Source: Mansonella perstans (taxonomy: Eukaryota > Nematoda > Chromadorea > Rhabditida > Onchocercidae). From it: a stretch of 64,000 nucleotides of DNA. The stretch covers positions 62,001 to 126,000 of the forward strand of contig JBAMDO010000065.1 in assembly GCA_037074765.1 (NCBI GenBank), in the 5' to 3' direction. Made by a program: the position numbers and the translations under genes. Of the stretch, positions 25,801-38,167 are shown piece by piece (the stretch's first letter is position 1; each line of letters opens with the position of its first letter). Under the pieces are notes generated by a model, which searched no databases, was not told the origin of the DNA, and was given only the letters and a program-made list of their open reading frames with translations.

Positions 25801-27915
25801 AAATGTTGATATTGCTATTGAAATGTCATGTTAACATTAAAATGTTAATATTTAAAAAACTTTCCGTGGTATTTTTAGATTTGATTTACTACCAAAAAAA
25901 TAAATTTCATTTTTATGATGCCTTCTAAATAATTGTCTTTGCAGAACAGGTTCAAATCCCAAAATTACTCGAAACAAAATCTGGGGTGGTCAAAATGGAG
26001 GTGTGCTGGTATATAATTGCGGAAAAGGTGTTCTAGAAGATAACGAAATTTTCGATAATGCAATGGCAGGTGTTTGGATTAAAACTGAAAGTAATCCAGT
26101 CCTTAGACGTAATAAAATTTACGATGGGCGTGATGGAGGAATATGTATATTTAATAAGGTAAATGTTAATTTAGTTAAAAAAGGTGAAATGAGTTGAAAC
26201 TGCTTTTTGCATGTTTTGTTTTATGAACAAAATATAATGTGTATGAATTATGCAACGAATGGATTTCTTTTGATGTATGTTGGTTTGAATTCCAGATAAT
26301 TCAAATCCTGATATTACGGAGTTACTTGGCATGATACTTGATATAATAATGCATATTGCTGGGAGAGTTTCCGTACCAAAAATTATAGCGAAATTATTAC
26401 GTAGAAGTTGGCAAAGTGGACATTACAATTAGTTTTTTGATTCAGCAAGCGTTTTAAATCAGTTTTTCTTTTCAGATGGCTGGGCTTTTATTTGCTTATA
26501 TTCAGCTTCTCTTTAGTCTGGTAATTGATTAACTAGTTCACTGAATAACAAAAAATTAAAAAAAAAAACTGGCTTTTTATTTCAGGGTCGTGGTTTATTA
26601 GAAGACAACGAAATCTATCGTAATGCGCAAGCTGGTGTTTTGATATCAACCGACTCGAATCCTATCCTTCGACGAAATCGGATTTACAAAGGACGTGCTG
26701 CGGGCATCGAAATCACCAATGGTGCTACAGCAACACTGGAAGGAAATCATTTGTTTCAAAATGAATTTGGAGGTTTACATAATTGATTCCTATTTCAGCA
26801 ATTCTTTTCATTTCTTGGTTTCATCATCATTTTATTCACTCAGTCGCTACAATTAATCATCCTAGCAACATATCAGTCATTGCACTTTTGTTTTAGGCTT
26901 GTGCTTGGCGAGTGATGTTCGTCCAGTGATGCGTGATAACCTTATTTACGATAATCATAATGCTGTTGATCGGACGATTGCTAAGGGACACTGTTTATTT
27001 AAAATAAGCTCCTGCACTTCATTTCCTATGCATGACTTCTACCGGTAATTTTTTTTCTTCCTTTAAATAATTTTGGAGAACTTGCTCCCGTTTTTGAAAT
27101 AAAGCAAGCACTGGAAAATCTTTTTTGATGAGACCGACAGCTTCTGGAGAGGTCAGAAAATATCTTATGCGAAACATCTTAGAAAACATCTTATGCGGTA
27201 TGTGAAAGAATTACAAGGAAATTTATCATATGTTCAAACAATATGCTGATTTGTTATGAGTAGAAATTAATGTTATTTTTTTCATCCTCAATTTCTTTAC
27301 TCAGCATATTATATAATATAAGGTTGTTGAAGCATATGGACAAATTTGCAGATGTATAAGTTGTAATACAACAGATCGTAATGCAATTTGTGTCAACTGC
27401 ATCAAATCATGCCACAAAGGACATAATGTGGAATTTGTTCGCCATGATCGGTCAATGTTTCTTGTATTTTAACTATAAATTTTCGCAACAGTTTTCTTCA
27501 TAGAAATTTACTCTCTGTTTGAACTTTATATTATCTGTTCACCTGCTTATGTACTCAAACTTTAGGCGACCTTTTTTTTAAGGCGTAAATTTACTCCGAT
27601 TTTTATATAATTTGAAATAAAATTTTTAGAAGCCTTTTTCGGTAGTCATGGGTCAATTAATATATGGGAAGAAGATATTGTAGAATGTAATTCCTAAAAA
27701 ATTTTCATTTATTGTTGGATTTCTTTCGTGTTAAGTTCTAGATTATAACATATTTTCTAATTCTTTTGAGTTGTAATTTTAATTCATTTTTTTTTAGTTT
27801 CTTTTGTGACTGTGGTGCTGGATCATTGGATAGGCAGTGTACATTGCAGTCTGAAACTCGAGACAATGATACGGTATACGATTCAGCTATACCCACAGAA
27901 TCTGAGACCATATAA
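16813..27915 (+). CDS. dre-1: DRE-1/FBXO11 F-box protein (SCF substrate receptor)
   Basis: Exons: 16813-16915, 17147-17288, 17589-17673, 20018-20079, 20623-20695, 20823-20911, 21470-21602, 21829-22036, 22460-22693, 23185-23429, 23723-23855, 24133-24398, 25161-25283, 25511-25596, 25945-26158, 26586-26772, 26897-27044, 27352-27450, 27798-27915. They total 2748 nt, exactly 916 codons (915 aa; human FBXO11 is about 927). Residues 1-130 are basic/Ser-rich. An F-box ([16 protein letters not shown]...LKLWK) spans about 145-192. A right-handed beta-helix follows, with recurring G-[IV]-x-[IV]...NP/DP...R-x-N-x-I-x-x-G rungs (about 300-820). A UBR-type zinc finger with [28 protein letters not shown] and [14 protein letters not shown] ends the protein. 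DRE-1 recruits substrates to SKP1-CUL1; in C. elegans it acts in developmental timing. The first exon is the least certain: it was chosen by ATG, phase and base composition. The intron 25597-25944 uses a GC donor. Confidence 0.95.
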
Positions 27916-30900
27916 TGTCCACACCAGTGGTACCAAATATCGGATGCCACGGGTAATTTCTCTGACGACCGGGTACTTATAAACGGATATTGCTTCTGTT
28001 TTGTGTTTTTCAATTTCCATTTATATTTGTCTAAAAAATTACGCTTCTTCATTGAAAAAAAAAGGAAACAATTTAAATTGAGATGGAAATTGCCTTGGGA
28101 AAAAAAAAACTCATTTTGTTAGTCATTTATCAATTTTGAAAGTAGAACTCAATTTAAACCAGGATAGTCTGTAATTTCCAGAGGAGGGAAGTGGGCACAG
28201 TTCAATCTAACCCGAGCTTTCGTTTTAATATTGCTTAATGGAGGATACTTTTGTTGTCTATTGATTTCTGAAGACTTTGATTTGTTTGTGTTTTCTTTTT
28301 CTAGACTCTTCATTTTTCTTCCTTTTGTGATATTTTACTAGATGACCATTTTTGCAGTTTTTTTGGTAGACAAGCTAAATTTGAATTAGTCATCAAGCAG
28401 TGAGAAGTAAATATTTTGTTATATGAGCTACATCATTCATGGATGTTGAAATGAATCAATGTTTTTTGGATAGCATTCAGAACTTGAAGAAAAGCAAGTT
28501 ATGTTTCTTTTCCCAAATCCAGTTTTTAACACATAAGCTTCTTGCTGTTCCTCCTTCATGGGTAGGTTGAATTAAAATTTTGTGTCATTATGACGATTGT
28601 ATTATAAATACTTGTCCTCACAGTGTTTACTGTAAAATGCTTTGCTATGTATTTTCGAATATAATTTGAAATCTGATCTTAGAATCTCTTTCGCATATGC
28701 ATTGATTGATCCATTTTGTTTTTAATATATTCATACCACAACAGTTTGTCTTTGTCACTTTGTTTTAATTTCATTTTTTCAAACTTAAATTAGACCTGAA
28801 AGCAAATTGTTGATCGTTACAAAGTTATCGTTCTGATCTGTACATGTCATAACATTTTTGTTTTTGTGAGATTTTTTACCAATATTTTTCAAAATCATTT
28901 CCAATATTTCTGTAGTGAGGGTAGTAATTTTTCGATAAATCATATCAAAAAAATGCTTTGTATTTCTAATCAATACTATTTCCTATTACTAATATTACAT
29001 GTTATCATGTGATTCATTGTCGAAATCGATAAGGCGTTTTTATCATTTTATAGCACAAAAATTGAAAAATTTATTCGAGTCCATATTCAGGAAGTATATT
29101 TTGGAATGGAAAGGCAATTGGGCGGGGGTTATCATTGAAAAGACATTTGCTTTATAGGTTTTGTGATTTTGTTTTTTATATCATAGAAAATATGGCTTTT
29201 ATTTTAATATGAATTGAATAAAGTTTCGATCATTTCTTTGTAAAAGTAATCGAAATTTCAGGCAACAATAATTATTTAGCAATCTTATAAATTTTCATTA
29301 AAGATGTTGACAGTAATGGAATACATTTATGAGATGTTAATTTTTATGGACAAAAAAAATATTTCTATCTTGTTTATCCATCAGACTTTCGTAGATTGAA
29401 AATAAAGTGGTTCCTTTAATCTAGTAGATTGAATAAATTTGCTCTTCATGAAGGCATAATGATGAGAAAAGATAATTGTGACTTCTAACATCTGCACATA
29501 GCAAGATAATAATTCAATGACCAGCAGAGGACCGGTTGATATAATTGCTGTTAATATATTGTAAAAATTAACTGTCAAAATTGACAAAATTCAAAAGATA
29601 ATTAAGCCTAATGATAGTTGTTTTCTTTTCTCTCACATAGAGCTACTAATTATATTTGCATTGCTTTGTAATTCTTATGTCTTCATTTGAAATTTTAAAA
29701 TGTAAAATATGTTGAAGTAAGAAAATCCTTATCATGCCTTTTTCTAGTTACAATTTTAAAACTCTTATGAAAAAGAAAATTTAGTTCAAAGGAGAAGAAA
29801 TATCTTTCATATATAAACATCATTCATAGGTAGCAATGAAAAATGATACAACAGTAATTGAATGGAAAATTGAACCATAAACAGCATAATTTTAATATTA
29901 TTAGAATTTTATCTTAGAGAAAATATTAATTACTGTAAGAGATGTATGTATTGCATATGTATGTAATAGACTTTTTAATTTCAAAAAATTCAACAGTGTT
30001 GAAAATTATTTGATAGAAAATATGATAACGAAATAACAGCTTCGCATGTTAAGAAATATTCCAAATTATTTGTTTAACATTTTTTACATTTAGCACTAGA
30101 CTGATATCAGTTGTTTTTGTCGTCTGTTTGTCATATAACTTGTTTTTCTTAAATCTACAACTACCTGCGACACATAATATCGTAGTGTAATGGAAAGATA
30201 AATAGCAATGAATCATATAAATAATATGAAATGGTCACATTAGCACTTTCTTACCTTTGTCAATTCATTTAATTTTGCAAAATTATAAGCTATAGATGAA
30301 ATGTAATTGTATGCTACAGATTGTGTTATTTCTACTGTAATGGTCATTGATTTTGCATTGGTCATTAATTTTGAATCTTGCTATTTCATTCTCTTATTGA
30401 TTTCTCAAAGGTATGTCTAAATTATGCACACACTCTCTTCCATATCTCTAATTCCATCTTTCTTACTTTTCAATCTTTGTTGTTTTCTAGCTCCGGTCAA
30501 ACCGGATTCATTTTGAATTTTATCGATATTGCTGTTAACATCACATCACTATTTGTTTGTTATTCTTCGGCCTCTTTGAGTTGCAAACTTTGCTATAATT
30601 TAATAAAAATATTATTATTAATTTTCTTAATTTGTAAATTTATATATTGTTTCATTTCTCTTCTTTGTTTAAATTAAATCAACAGCCTATTTTTCTTTAC
30701 AATATGTCTTTAATATTATTTCATTATGAAATATTATGATAAAATTGAAATACTTGAATACATTAACAAACTAATTTTACTTCTCATAACCTTTATATCA
30801 TTTTTGATATTATCAACAATTGTTTGCTATTGCATTATATATTGCTAGTGTGATAAAATTTTCGAAATTCATCAAACTATATATTAATCAATCAACTGTG

Positions 30901-31255
30901 CAATTAATGTTAATCAGTAATTTAAAAAATTAATCGATAAAAATATCTGTAAGCATTATATATATTTACGATGATTGCTGTTGCAATTTATTCAGCTTAT
31001 TTTTTTTTCTTTTTGTTTTTAATCGTTTGAAATTTCAAAATTAATCATTTATGATAGATAACAATTATTAATTGGGCAAAGCAGGTTTGCTCTGCAATTT
31101 AACCAATGTTTATCTGTTGTAAACGATCAAATTTCAAAAAATCGTTCAGCGAATTTTTTTTTTCGGCTTTATATTTAATTATTACTACATACTCAATTGA
31201 TGTTTTATACAGCAGATTGAAAATTTTGAACGCTGACGATAGTACTGTGCTACAG
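27916..31255. other. Intergenic region between dre-1 and the FABP gene
   Basis: This 3.3-kb AT-rich spacer has only short open frames with no conserved features. A 99-codon plus-strand frame near 30378 encodes hydrophobic low-complexity sequence and was not accepted. The left part should contain the dre-1 3' UTR. The right part should contain the FABP promoter. Confidence 0.6.
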
Positions 31256-32996
31256 ATGGCTGTCGCTGAGAAATTTATTGGCACTTGGACATTTGTTGAA
31301 TCGGAAAATTTTGACACATACCTGAAAAAAATTGGTATATTTTTTAAAAAAATTTCACCTGATAAGAGATCAATGAAGTGAATTTATGCGATTTAATTTT
31401 TGCTTAATTTTTTACAGTTATTGATTTTGTTTACTTAAAATGCAATCTTTCGAGAATTTTAAAATTAAAAATTTATTTAAGCAAAGCTATTGAGTTTCTA
31501 AAATAATTTAATCTATTAGACAAATTCAAATATCTTATACTTCTTAAGATTTCCCTCTGTATTCAGTGTATGAATATTGCTGAATTATTAAAATAAATTT
31601 TAAATTCAAAAAAAGAATTTATGTGCCTGTAGATTGTTTGTTATTCTTATTGATTGCGATCAATTTTTTTTTTTTTTATTTTGTAGGTGTTGGATTAATA
31701 ATGCGAAGTATAGCTAGAAGTCTTAAACCAACATTGACTTTTTCTGTTGATGGTAATAAATGGAAGATTGTTAGCGAATCAAGTTTTAAAAAGCATGTTT
31801 GGGAATTCGAATTAGGTGAGGAATTTGCTGAAACAACACCTGATGGGCGGCAAGTAATGGTAATTGCTTAATTACTTTTTTTATTTGATTTAATAAATGT
31901 TGATTTTATCTTAAAAAAAAGTAATCAAGAGACTGATAATTTGACATTTGGCAAAATTTTGATTTAAAAAAAAGGCAAATGTTTACTTGAACACTCCTCA
32001 TCTTTAATTGTATTTTGACTGTCCAAAGAAAGTTAATTGATCTTTAACAGATGGTGCCATAATATTAAAGGCATAATTCAATTCATTTCACTTATATCGA
32101 TCTCTTTTTTTAATTGTAATTTCTTTTGGTTGTAATCAACTATTTGAGGCTACTGCAAAAATCGTGAATGCAAAAAAGCATTTCAAATTTTAAGATTTGC
32201 GTTTTGCTAAGTATGAAATGTGCTCCGATATTATGTTTTTTTATTTAATACTGATTAAGAGGGCTTGAAGAATTAATTAAGAATATTATAAAGATTTCAT
32301 AATTGGGATACCATTACAGGGCATCTAGCAAATGAATTCATTATAGATCAACAGATCAAAAAAGCATCAGTGTCTTCATTCAGTTTCACACGAATTCAAT
32401 TTTGTTTCTTGTTTTTTTTTCTCAAGTAATGATTTTGCAGAGTAAATTCTTTTTGGAAGGAAACGTTTTGGTTCAACTGGAAAATCCGATCAAAACAGGT
32501 GACAAAAGTACTAGATTTGAACGTTACATCGATGAACAAGGTCGACTAATTATTGTATGTTTAATTGTATAATTGGCTAGTTTTGTAGTTAATTGATTTA
32601 TGATGTGAAAGCTTAGCGTTTCAGAAATTGCATTACGAGATATTATAATTAATTAAAATAGAAAACGATTCCTAGAATTTTAGGATTTGAAAAAAAATAT
32701 GATCATAAGTAAAATAGATTCTACAGTAATAATGTTACTGTATAATTTGTAAAATTTGATGATCTTTTACGGTGAAAACTTAAATTAAAGAAAATAACAA
32801 TTAATGAGCAAATGAAGTACATAATTTAGCGCATAACTTAAATGCATTTATAAGAATAAGCTTTATGCTGGTTTTAACATGATGAATTAATTATTTACAA
32901 TGCTGGAAATAACATTAACTTTAAAGTGAAAAATTTCTTCAGGTTTGTGACTGTGAGGGTGTCGTTGCAAAGCGTGTTTACAAAAAGGCCGAATAA
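31256..32996 (+). CDS. Cytosolic fatty-acid-binding protein (nematode lbp family)
   Basis: Four exons, 31256-31334, 31687-31859, 32441-32554 and 32943-32996, give 139 aa, the usual intracellular FABP size. The protein opens MAVAEKFIGTWTFVESENFD, the G-x-W box of the lipocalin/FABP fold. It continues with YLKKIGVGLIMRSIARSLKPT (helix-turn-helix lid) and ends VVAKRVYKKAE, with the R133-x-Y135 pair that binds the fatty-acid carboxylate in this family. There is no signal peptide, so it resembles the cytosolic C. elegans LBP-5/6-type proteins rather than the secreted LBP-1 to -4 group. Exon count and intron positions are those of a normal FABP gene. The ATG immediately follows a CTACAG acceptor, which suggests a spliced leader is added directly at the start codon. 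Which lbp paralogue it is cannot be decided by eye. Confidence 0.95.
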
Positions 32997-33114
32997 AATA
33001 GTCACCAAATAATAACAATTGTCGAATCATGAAATTTTCTGCTTCACCAACAAGAACTTGATTTTGACAATTAGTAATTATCATCTCTTCGCTTTTTTGT
33101 TGTATCTCTAATGC

Positions 33115-33120
33115 AATAAA
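33115..33120 (+). other. Candidate polyadenylation signal of the FABP gene
   Basis: AATAAA, about 120 nt downstream of the FABP stop codon. Confidence 0.5.
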
Positions 33121-34064
33121 TTAATACACCAAATATATAATGCAATGATAATTGATGCATGCATTTATCTTTTGCAAAAAAGATTCACTCAGCCTACAAA
33201 AGCAGTCTTCCTTAAATTTACCTCAAAATGCAAAATGTATCGTTTTGTAAAATTTCTCATTGCGTATAAAGTACTTCATCATATTTTCTTTTTTATTTAG
33301 TTCCGAAATATTAACAACGATCAAATATTCTGCAAATTTTTAATCGCAAACATAAAGTTTGCAATGTACTATGAAATATGTTAAGTTTTATTTACAGTAA
33401 CAAATTGAATTTTTTAACTGAAATATCATTTACCTGACTGAAAAAATTGAAAAATAAACTTAAATTTCACAAGAAAAAAAGCCAAGAAATTGATGTGTGT
33501 GATAATGATAAGAACTAATAGTGAAAAGAGCAATAAATGAGCAATGTGGAAGTCTATTAACGAAGTTTCTAACTGTTATCAGGAATGCATGTGATGGATT
33601 ATGGAAAATCTTTGAGATTTAAAAGTTTAGCATTTTCAATAAGAATGATAAAAATTGCAAAGTCCCCTCGAGGATGATTTATTATTATAATTCAATGATA
33701 GGAAATTATCGATTCAGTGATTCATAAATTATCTGTTGAATAATAATATGGACTGTTACCATTTCCATTCTTATTGTTTACTTTCTTTTCTGTTTTTTTT
33801 TTTTTTTATTTTTTTGTCAAATTCTTTTGCATGAACTATCATCTTTATTCAAAAAATAAGTTTAACAACAACACTGAACAATTCTTCATTTCCAGAAGGA
33901 TAATAATTTATGTTGGAGGTTCATTTGGACAATATTTGTTTAATCCACAAAATTTGAATATTGATCTGAACTGAAAATTGATAAATTGAAAACTAACTGT
34001 ATTATCACTATTCACAATAGTTTTGAATTTTTACAGAAATTTGATGATGCAGAAATTAATTTGC

Positions 34065-34068
34065 AAAA
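34065..34068 (-). terminator. Pol III terminator of tRNA-Cys
   Basis: A TTTT run on the minus strand, beginning four bases after the tRNA 3' end. Confidence 0.6.
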
Positions 34069-34071
34069 GGG

Positions 34072-34143
34072 AGGGGGCACCCGGATTTGAACCGGGGACC
34101 TCTCGATCTGCAGTCGAATGCTCTGCCACTGAGCTATACCCCC
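34072..34143 (-). tRNA. tRNA-Cys (anticodon GCA)
   Basis: The minus strand gives a complete 72-nt cloverleaf. Acceptor stem GGGGGTA pairs with TGCCCCC (one G-U) and is followed by discriminator U. The D arm reads GCTCAGTGGCAGAGC, which also supplies box A. The anticodon loop is CTGCAGA with anticodon GCA. The T arm is CCCCGGTTCAAATCCGGGG-like and supplies box B (GGTTCAAATCC). There is no intron. A U-tract terminator follows. All stems pair, so it looks functional. It lies between the two convergent genes. Confidence 0.97.
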
Positions 34144-35235
34144 TGTTCAATTAAGTCGAATAGGAATAAATAAGACCATGAAATGATTTTCTCTAATTTA
34201 ATACTCATTTATTGCTAATCTTTGTTTTAAATCTTGTAAAATATCTAAGAATCATAGGAGCATATCAAACTTCGCCTATTTAAATAATGCTAACCATTAG
34301 AACGTTAAATAATTCATATTTGAAATGAATTATTTCTAATGCAATGATAGTTGTTTGATCGTTTTTGATCAATGATGCTTAAAATGATGTTATAGAGTTG
34401 AATGTAGTATAAGAAATGTAAGATATCGGAATTTATTTGGAAATTCCTGCAAAATTTTACACAAAAATTCTAATAAATCATTGCTTTCAGATGTTCTCTT
34501 GAAAATAAGCCACAAAATAATAATGCAGTTAATAGAGGAGGATAGATGTGAGGGAAAAACGGTGGTTCAAAGTTTAACATTCCAAAAAAAAACAAACATT
34601 GAAAAGGATGTAAGTGAATTTTCATAGCATAATTAATTGCAAAAACGAATAATTTGAAATAAAAACCAATGCAGTGAGAAATGATAACAATTAATCAGGA
34701 GCGTTGTATTTATTAAATTGAGTGATACCAATTTATACAGTTTTATACGGTCAAGAATATCGGTTAGCTTTGGATAAATTGAAAGAAAATTGAAGCAATG
34801 AGAAAAACTATATCTTGAAATTTAAATTCCGGAAAAAAAAAACACTGAAAAGGATGTAAGTGAGCTTTGATTGTGTAATTAAATACAACGAATAATTTGA
34901 AGTAAAATTCTAGGATTTATAAAAGGCAATATTTTTCTCATCTATTAAACAGTGCAAATTTGCTTGCATATGGAAAATGTCAAATGTCAAAATACTTATT
35001 ATTAAACTGTTTTTGAGATTTGCGCCGCAAAATTGATGCTCATTGAAATAAATGATGCATTATCTTTTGATGACAAGCTAAACTAGACTAAGTTACTTCA
35101 GCAAAAAAAATGAAAGAAGCAATATGGAGTGAAGAGTAATTCCGAAATAGTTTACCGCAAATGTGAAAGCAATTCGATTGATTATCACATGAGCAATTGC
35201 ATTGAAATATCATTATTTCCGGAAAAATGTTAATA
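34144..35235. other. Spacer downstream of the PLB-like gene, with internal duplication
   Basis: AT-rich sequence 3' of the minus-strand PLB-like gene. Two related segments, about 34578-34660 and 34826-34905, share GAAAAGGATGTAAGTGA and CGAATAATTTGAA in the same order. A further stretch at 34916-34951 resembles the end of the PLB-like last exon. No intact gene was found. Confidence 0.6.
34578..34905. repeat. Imperfect direct duplication, period about 250 nt
   Basis: The ordered blocks A-run, GAAAAGGATGTAAGTGA, then AATAATTTGAA(A/G)TAAA occur in both 34578-34660 and 34826-34905. The sequence between the copies is more diverged. Confidence 0.7.
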
Positions 35236-38167
35236 TTAAGATGATTTATAGGAGGCAATGCTTTCCTCATCTATATACTTCCATGAAGTCCAATCAGCTC
35301 CTACAGGTGGCTTTTTGGGAAAGCCTTCCACCATTTGATTCACTTTATTATCGATTCTTCTGAAGCAACAAATGCTACTGAGAACTACACCAAATAATAC
35401 CATTGCTATGATCAATACAGTGATTGCAATCAGTTGTTCCGTACGAGGATCATCGTTATCGATCTGAAAATTCTTTTCATTGATTCAACTCATGTTAAAT
35501 TTGACGCATGTATTTTTTTTAGGCTGGAATAATTTTCACGAAAGATAACAAAACACACCTAGGACTATTTCTGAAATGAAAATAGTAATTCAGTAAAATA
35601 ATGTAATTAAAAGTATTTTACTAAATGGGAAATAAATTTTTCAAATTCAATTTTTTATAAACATTAGTCAACAATAATAAAAATTGTGACACTAGTGATT
35701 AGAAAATAACACATTTTGCTTTGGAATGATTTGATGACATTGCTAAATTGATTGTATTTTAGAACAATGTAATCTCACTGTCAAAAAAAAGAAACCCAGG
35801 AGGAAATTACTAAGAGAAAATCAAGAAATTACGGTTAAACTTCATACTGTCGCATTTTAATGGGGCGCGACAACATTAAATGTGTTTATAAGCAAAGAGA
35901 TGACAATATGTATCAGTTCTTATAGATTTCAAATTTTTTTTCCAAAAATAACAGATAATTTAATATGGAATTTGCTATTAATACAAATTATAAAAGTGTT
36001 TGCTGACATTTTGTTGATTCCAAACACATAAAGCGCTGTTTCTAGTGGTACGAATGAATGGACATTGTGGGTCAGCACAAAGTGGTCGGTCAAGGGAAAA
36101 ATTGAATGTTTGTGGTCGATCCGATAATCTTGTTAACATTGCATTCCATATTGCTATATGAAGGAGAGATAGGCCATGCGGTGAGAAATGCACGCAGTCA
36201 TGGCCAAGCAAAGATAAATCCATCCTATAGAACGCTAATTTACAAACTCATCCATTTAGCAAAAAATTAATTACCAAATATAATTTGACTTCAAAATCAT
36301 TTGTCTTCAAAGCAGCCTTTATTGAGCAGCATGTACAGTAAAAATTTAGAACGATGCAAGTAACATTTATAAGTGCAGACAATTAGTTTAAAAAAGTTGA
36401 AGAAAAAATGATTGGTTCAAGCAAATAAATTAATTGGAAGAAATAAATGTTATTGAAAATGTAACGAGAAACTTACTTATTAGAGCCAGATATGAAAGGT
36501 AATGAGGCATCCTTCATAAGTGGTAAAATTTGAACAGCAAACAATGAACTTTGAAAGTGTAATGCACAAATTTTTTCAATCTTAAAACAAATTAGCACAG
36601 TAAAATGAAAATTAGAAGAGTGATTTTATTGCTAAATTTATGCTTCAAATATAATAAGAAATGAAATTTAACTTTTGAAATTTTTACAGTATCAATGTTA
36701 TTTTGCAATTTCAAGCAGATAATTGGCTACTGTAATAGCTAAATTTTATATCTCTCAATCTGATGATACTTTGTACTTGTTTTCATTAATTTTCAAATAA
36801 TTCAATCGACAAACTTGATCCCAAACGGAAACTGGATTGAAATTGTCATACAGTTCCCACGGTTCCAGCAATTTTTGACATGCCGGATGGGCATTTGATG
36901 CATCCTGCCATAATTGTAATGTGGAACTTCGTACTACAATTAAAATTGTCCGTTCTGGTAACATTTCATGTAATAATTTGATTGATTTCATTACTTTAAC
37001 TGCTGCTTGCTCAGGCTCTCGTAGCTCGCCATCCTTTAAAAGGAATTTGAAGAATTTAAATGTCATTTGTAATTGTTTTACAATATAACACTGCAATCAT
37101 TAATTATAGCTTGAGTAATGAATAATTTTTGAATAATGCCAAATGACCCATTGATTTCATTTGATCGCTGTAAGTTTTAAGTAAGTTTTAAAATTTTTAA
37201 AAATGAAACTTCTATGTTGGGCATGATGACAATCAATTTCCACTTCTTCTGCCAACTTCTATGTTTCTTAAATTGATCCAGCAAATGTTGAGTTTGCTTA
37301 TCAAGTTTCGTTGCATTTGATGTTTCAATAACTGTTAAATTTTGAATAAATTGCTTTAAAAATTTAGCAATCGATGGCAACGAATTAGTATAGCTGGCAT
37401 GTTGACACGAGTCTATTCTACCTGAAATCGATTAAATTTATTTCAGAAGTCTATTTAATCAAAAACTGCATTTTCTTAGTCAAAAGAAAAAAAGTTGTGA
37501 TTTACGAAAAGCCAATTTAACTTGGTTGATAATTAAAACTCATTCAAGTTTTAGCTAAATTGAAATTAGCACTGAGATTACCTTTAATCAACTCAATGAT
37601 ACTATCATTACAATATCGTGTTAATTGCCCCAATTCGGCATAAATTTGTATATTGGCTAAACATAAATAATCTATATGATCCAGTTCTGGATTTGATTCC
37701 GATGCACAATTCAGTAACAAATCTGTAACTTTTTCCAATGCACTACCCATGTTTTGCTCGTATACTTGGCTATGCTGAAATTAAATTTTGGGGATCAAAA
37801 TAATAGCATTAATAATGATTAAAAAAAAATAAAAACAAAAGTTTATGAATTTTTTAACTGAAATTCAGTTCCAAAATTTATGACAATTTTTCTTTTTTTG
37901 TAATACTCTTGTCTTTAGCATCATGAGCATTAACATTATTATTTTTGCAATTGTCATCTATGCCAACTGATAAGTAATCACTGTTAAAATGTCAACACTG
38001 TTACAGGCTAGTTAGAAAAAATTGGCAATTCATACTTGTAGCTTAACAAGTTCTATCCATTGCTGATGAAAATTTTGATCAGTTTTTAGCAATGTGATAA
38101 ATCTACGATTGATATCATTGCAAAGAATTCCTTCAGTGATAAGAATTAACACAATCTCTGTTCTCAT
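35236..38167 (-). CDS. Phospholipase B1-like (GDSL-family) membrane protein, likely catalytically inactive
   Basis: Exons in phase: 38036-38167, 37582-37774, 37210-37421, 36770-37033, 36477-36580, 36008-36224, 35236-35463; 449 aa. A weak signal peptide (MRTEIVLILITEGILC) is followed by a lumenal domain, one membrane span (about 385-407, LIAITVLIIAMVLFGVV) and a 40-residue cytosolic tail, the layout of PLB1-family ectoenzymes. The order of family landmarks fits: LPSIAKFLKQF, WKLIVIM, PEQAAVKVMKSIKLLHEMLPERT, ...HPACQKLL, and the block-V region H-D311-C-V-H314-F-S-P-H-G near the end. The N-terminal catalytic blocks are altered: where GDS(L) is expected I see IDYLCLANIQIY (84-86 ANI), and where GGND is expected I see MPNIE. 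Only the block-V D-x-x-H survives. An upstream exon is possible because the frame stays open to an acceptor at 38182. The family assignment rests on pattern recognition, without an alignment. Confidence 0.78.

Larger units (their letters stand above)
32997..34071. other. Spacer between FABP stop and tRNA-Cys
   Basis: Contains the FABP 3' UTR and AT-rich sequence. A plus-strand open frame at 33774-33974 is low complexity after a poly-T run and was not accepted. Confidence 0.6.

Noticed and set aside
30160..30180. CTACCT match resembling a let-7 seed site downstream of dre-1
   Set aside because: It lacks the full CTACCTC seed match and is more than 2 kb past the stop codon. This is expected by chance.
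31106..31255. N-terminal extension of the FABP (MFICCKRSNF...) that might be a signal region
   Set aside because: It is AT-rich sequence ahead of a clear acceptor. The protein starting at 31256 already has the full FABP length.
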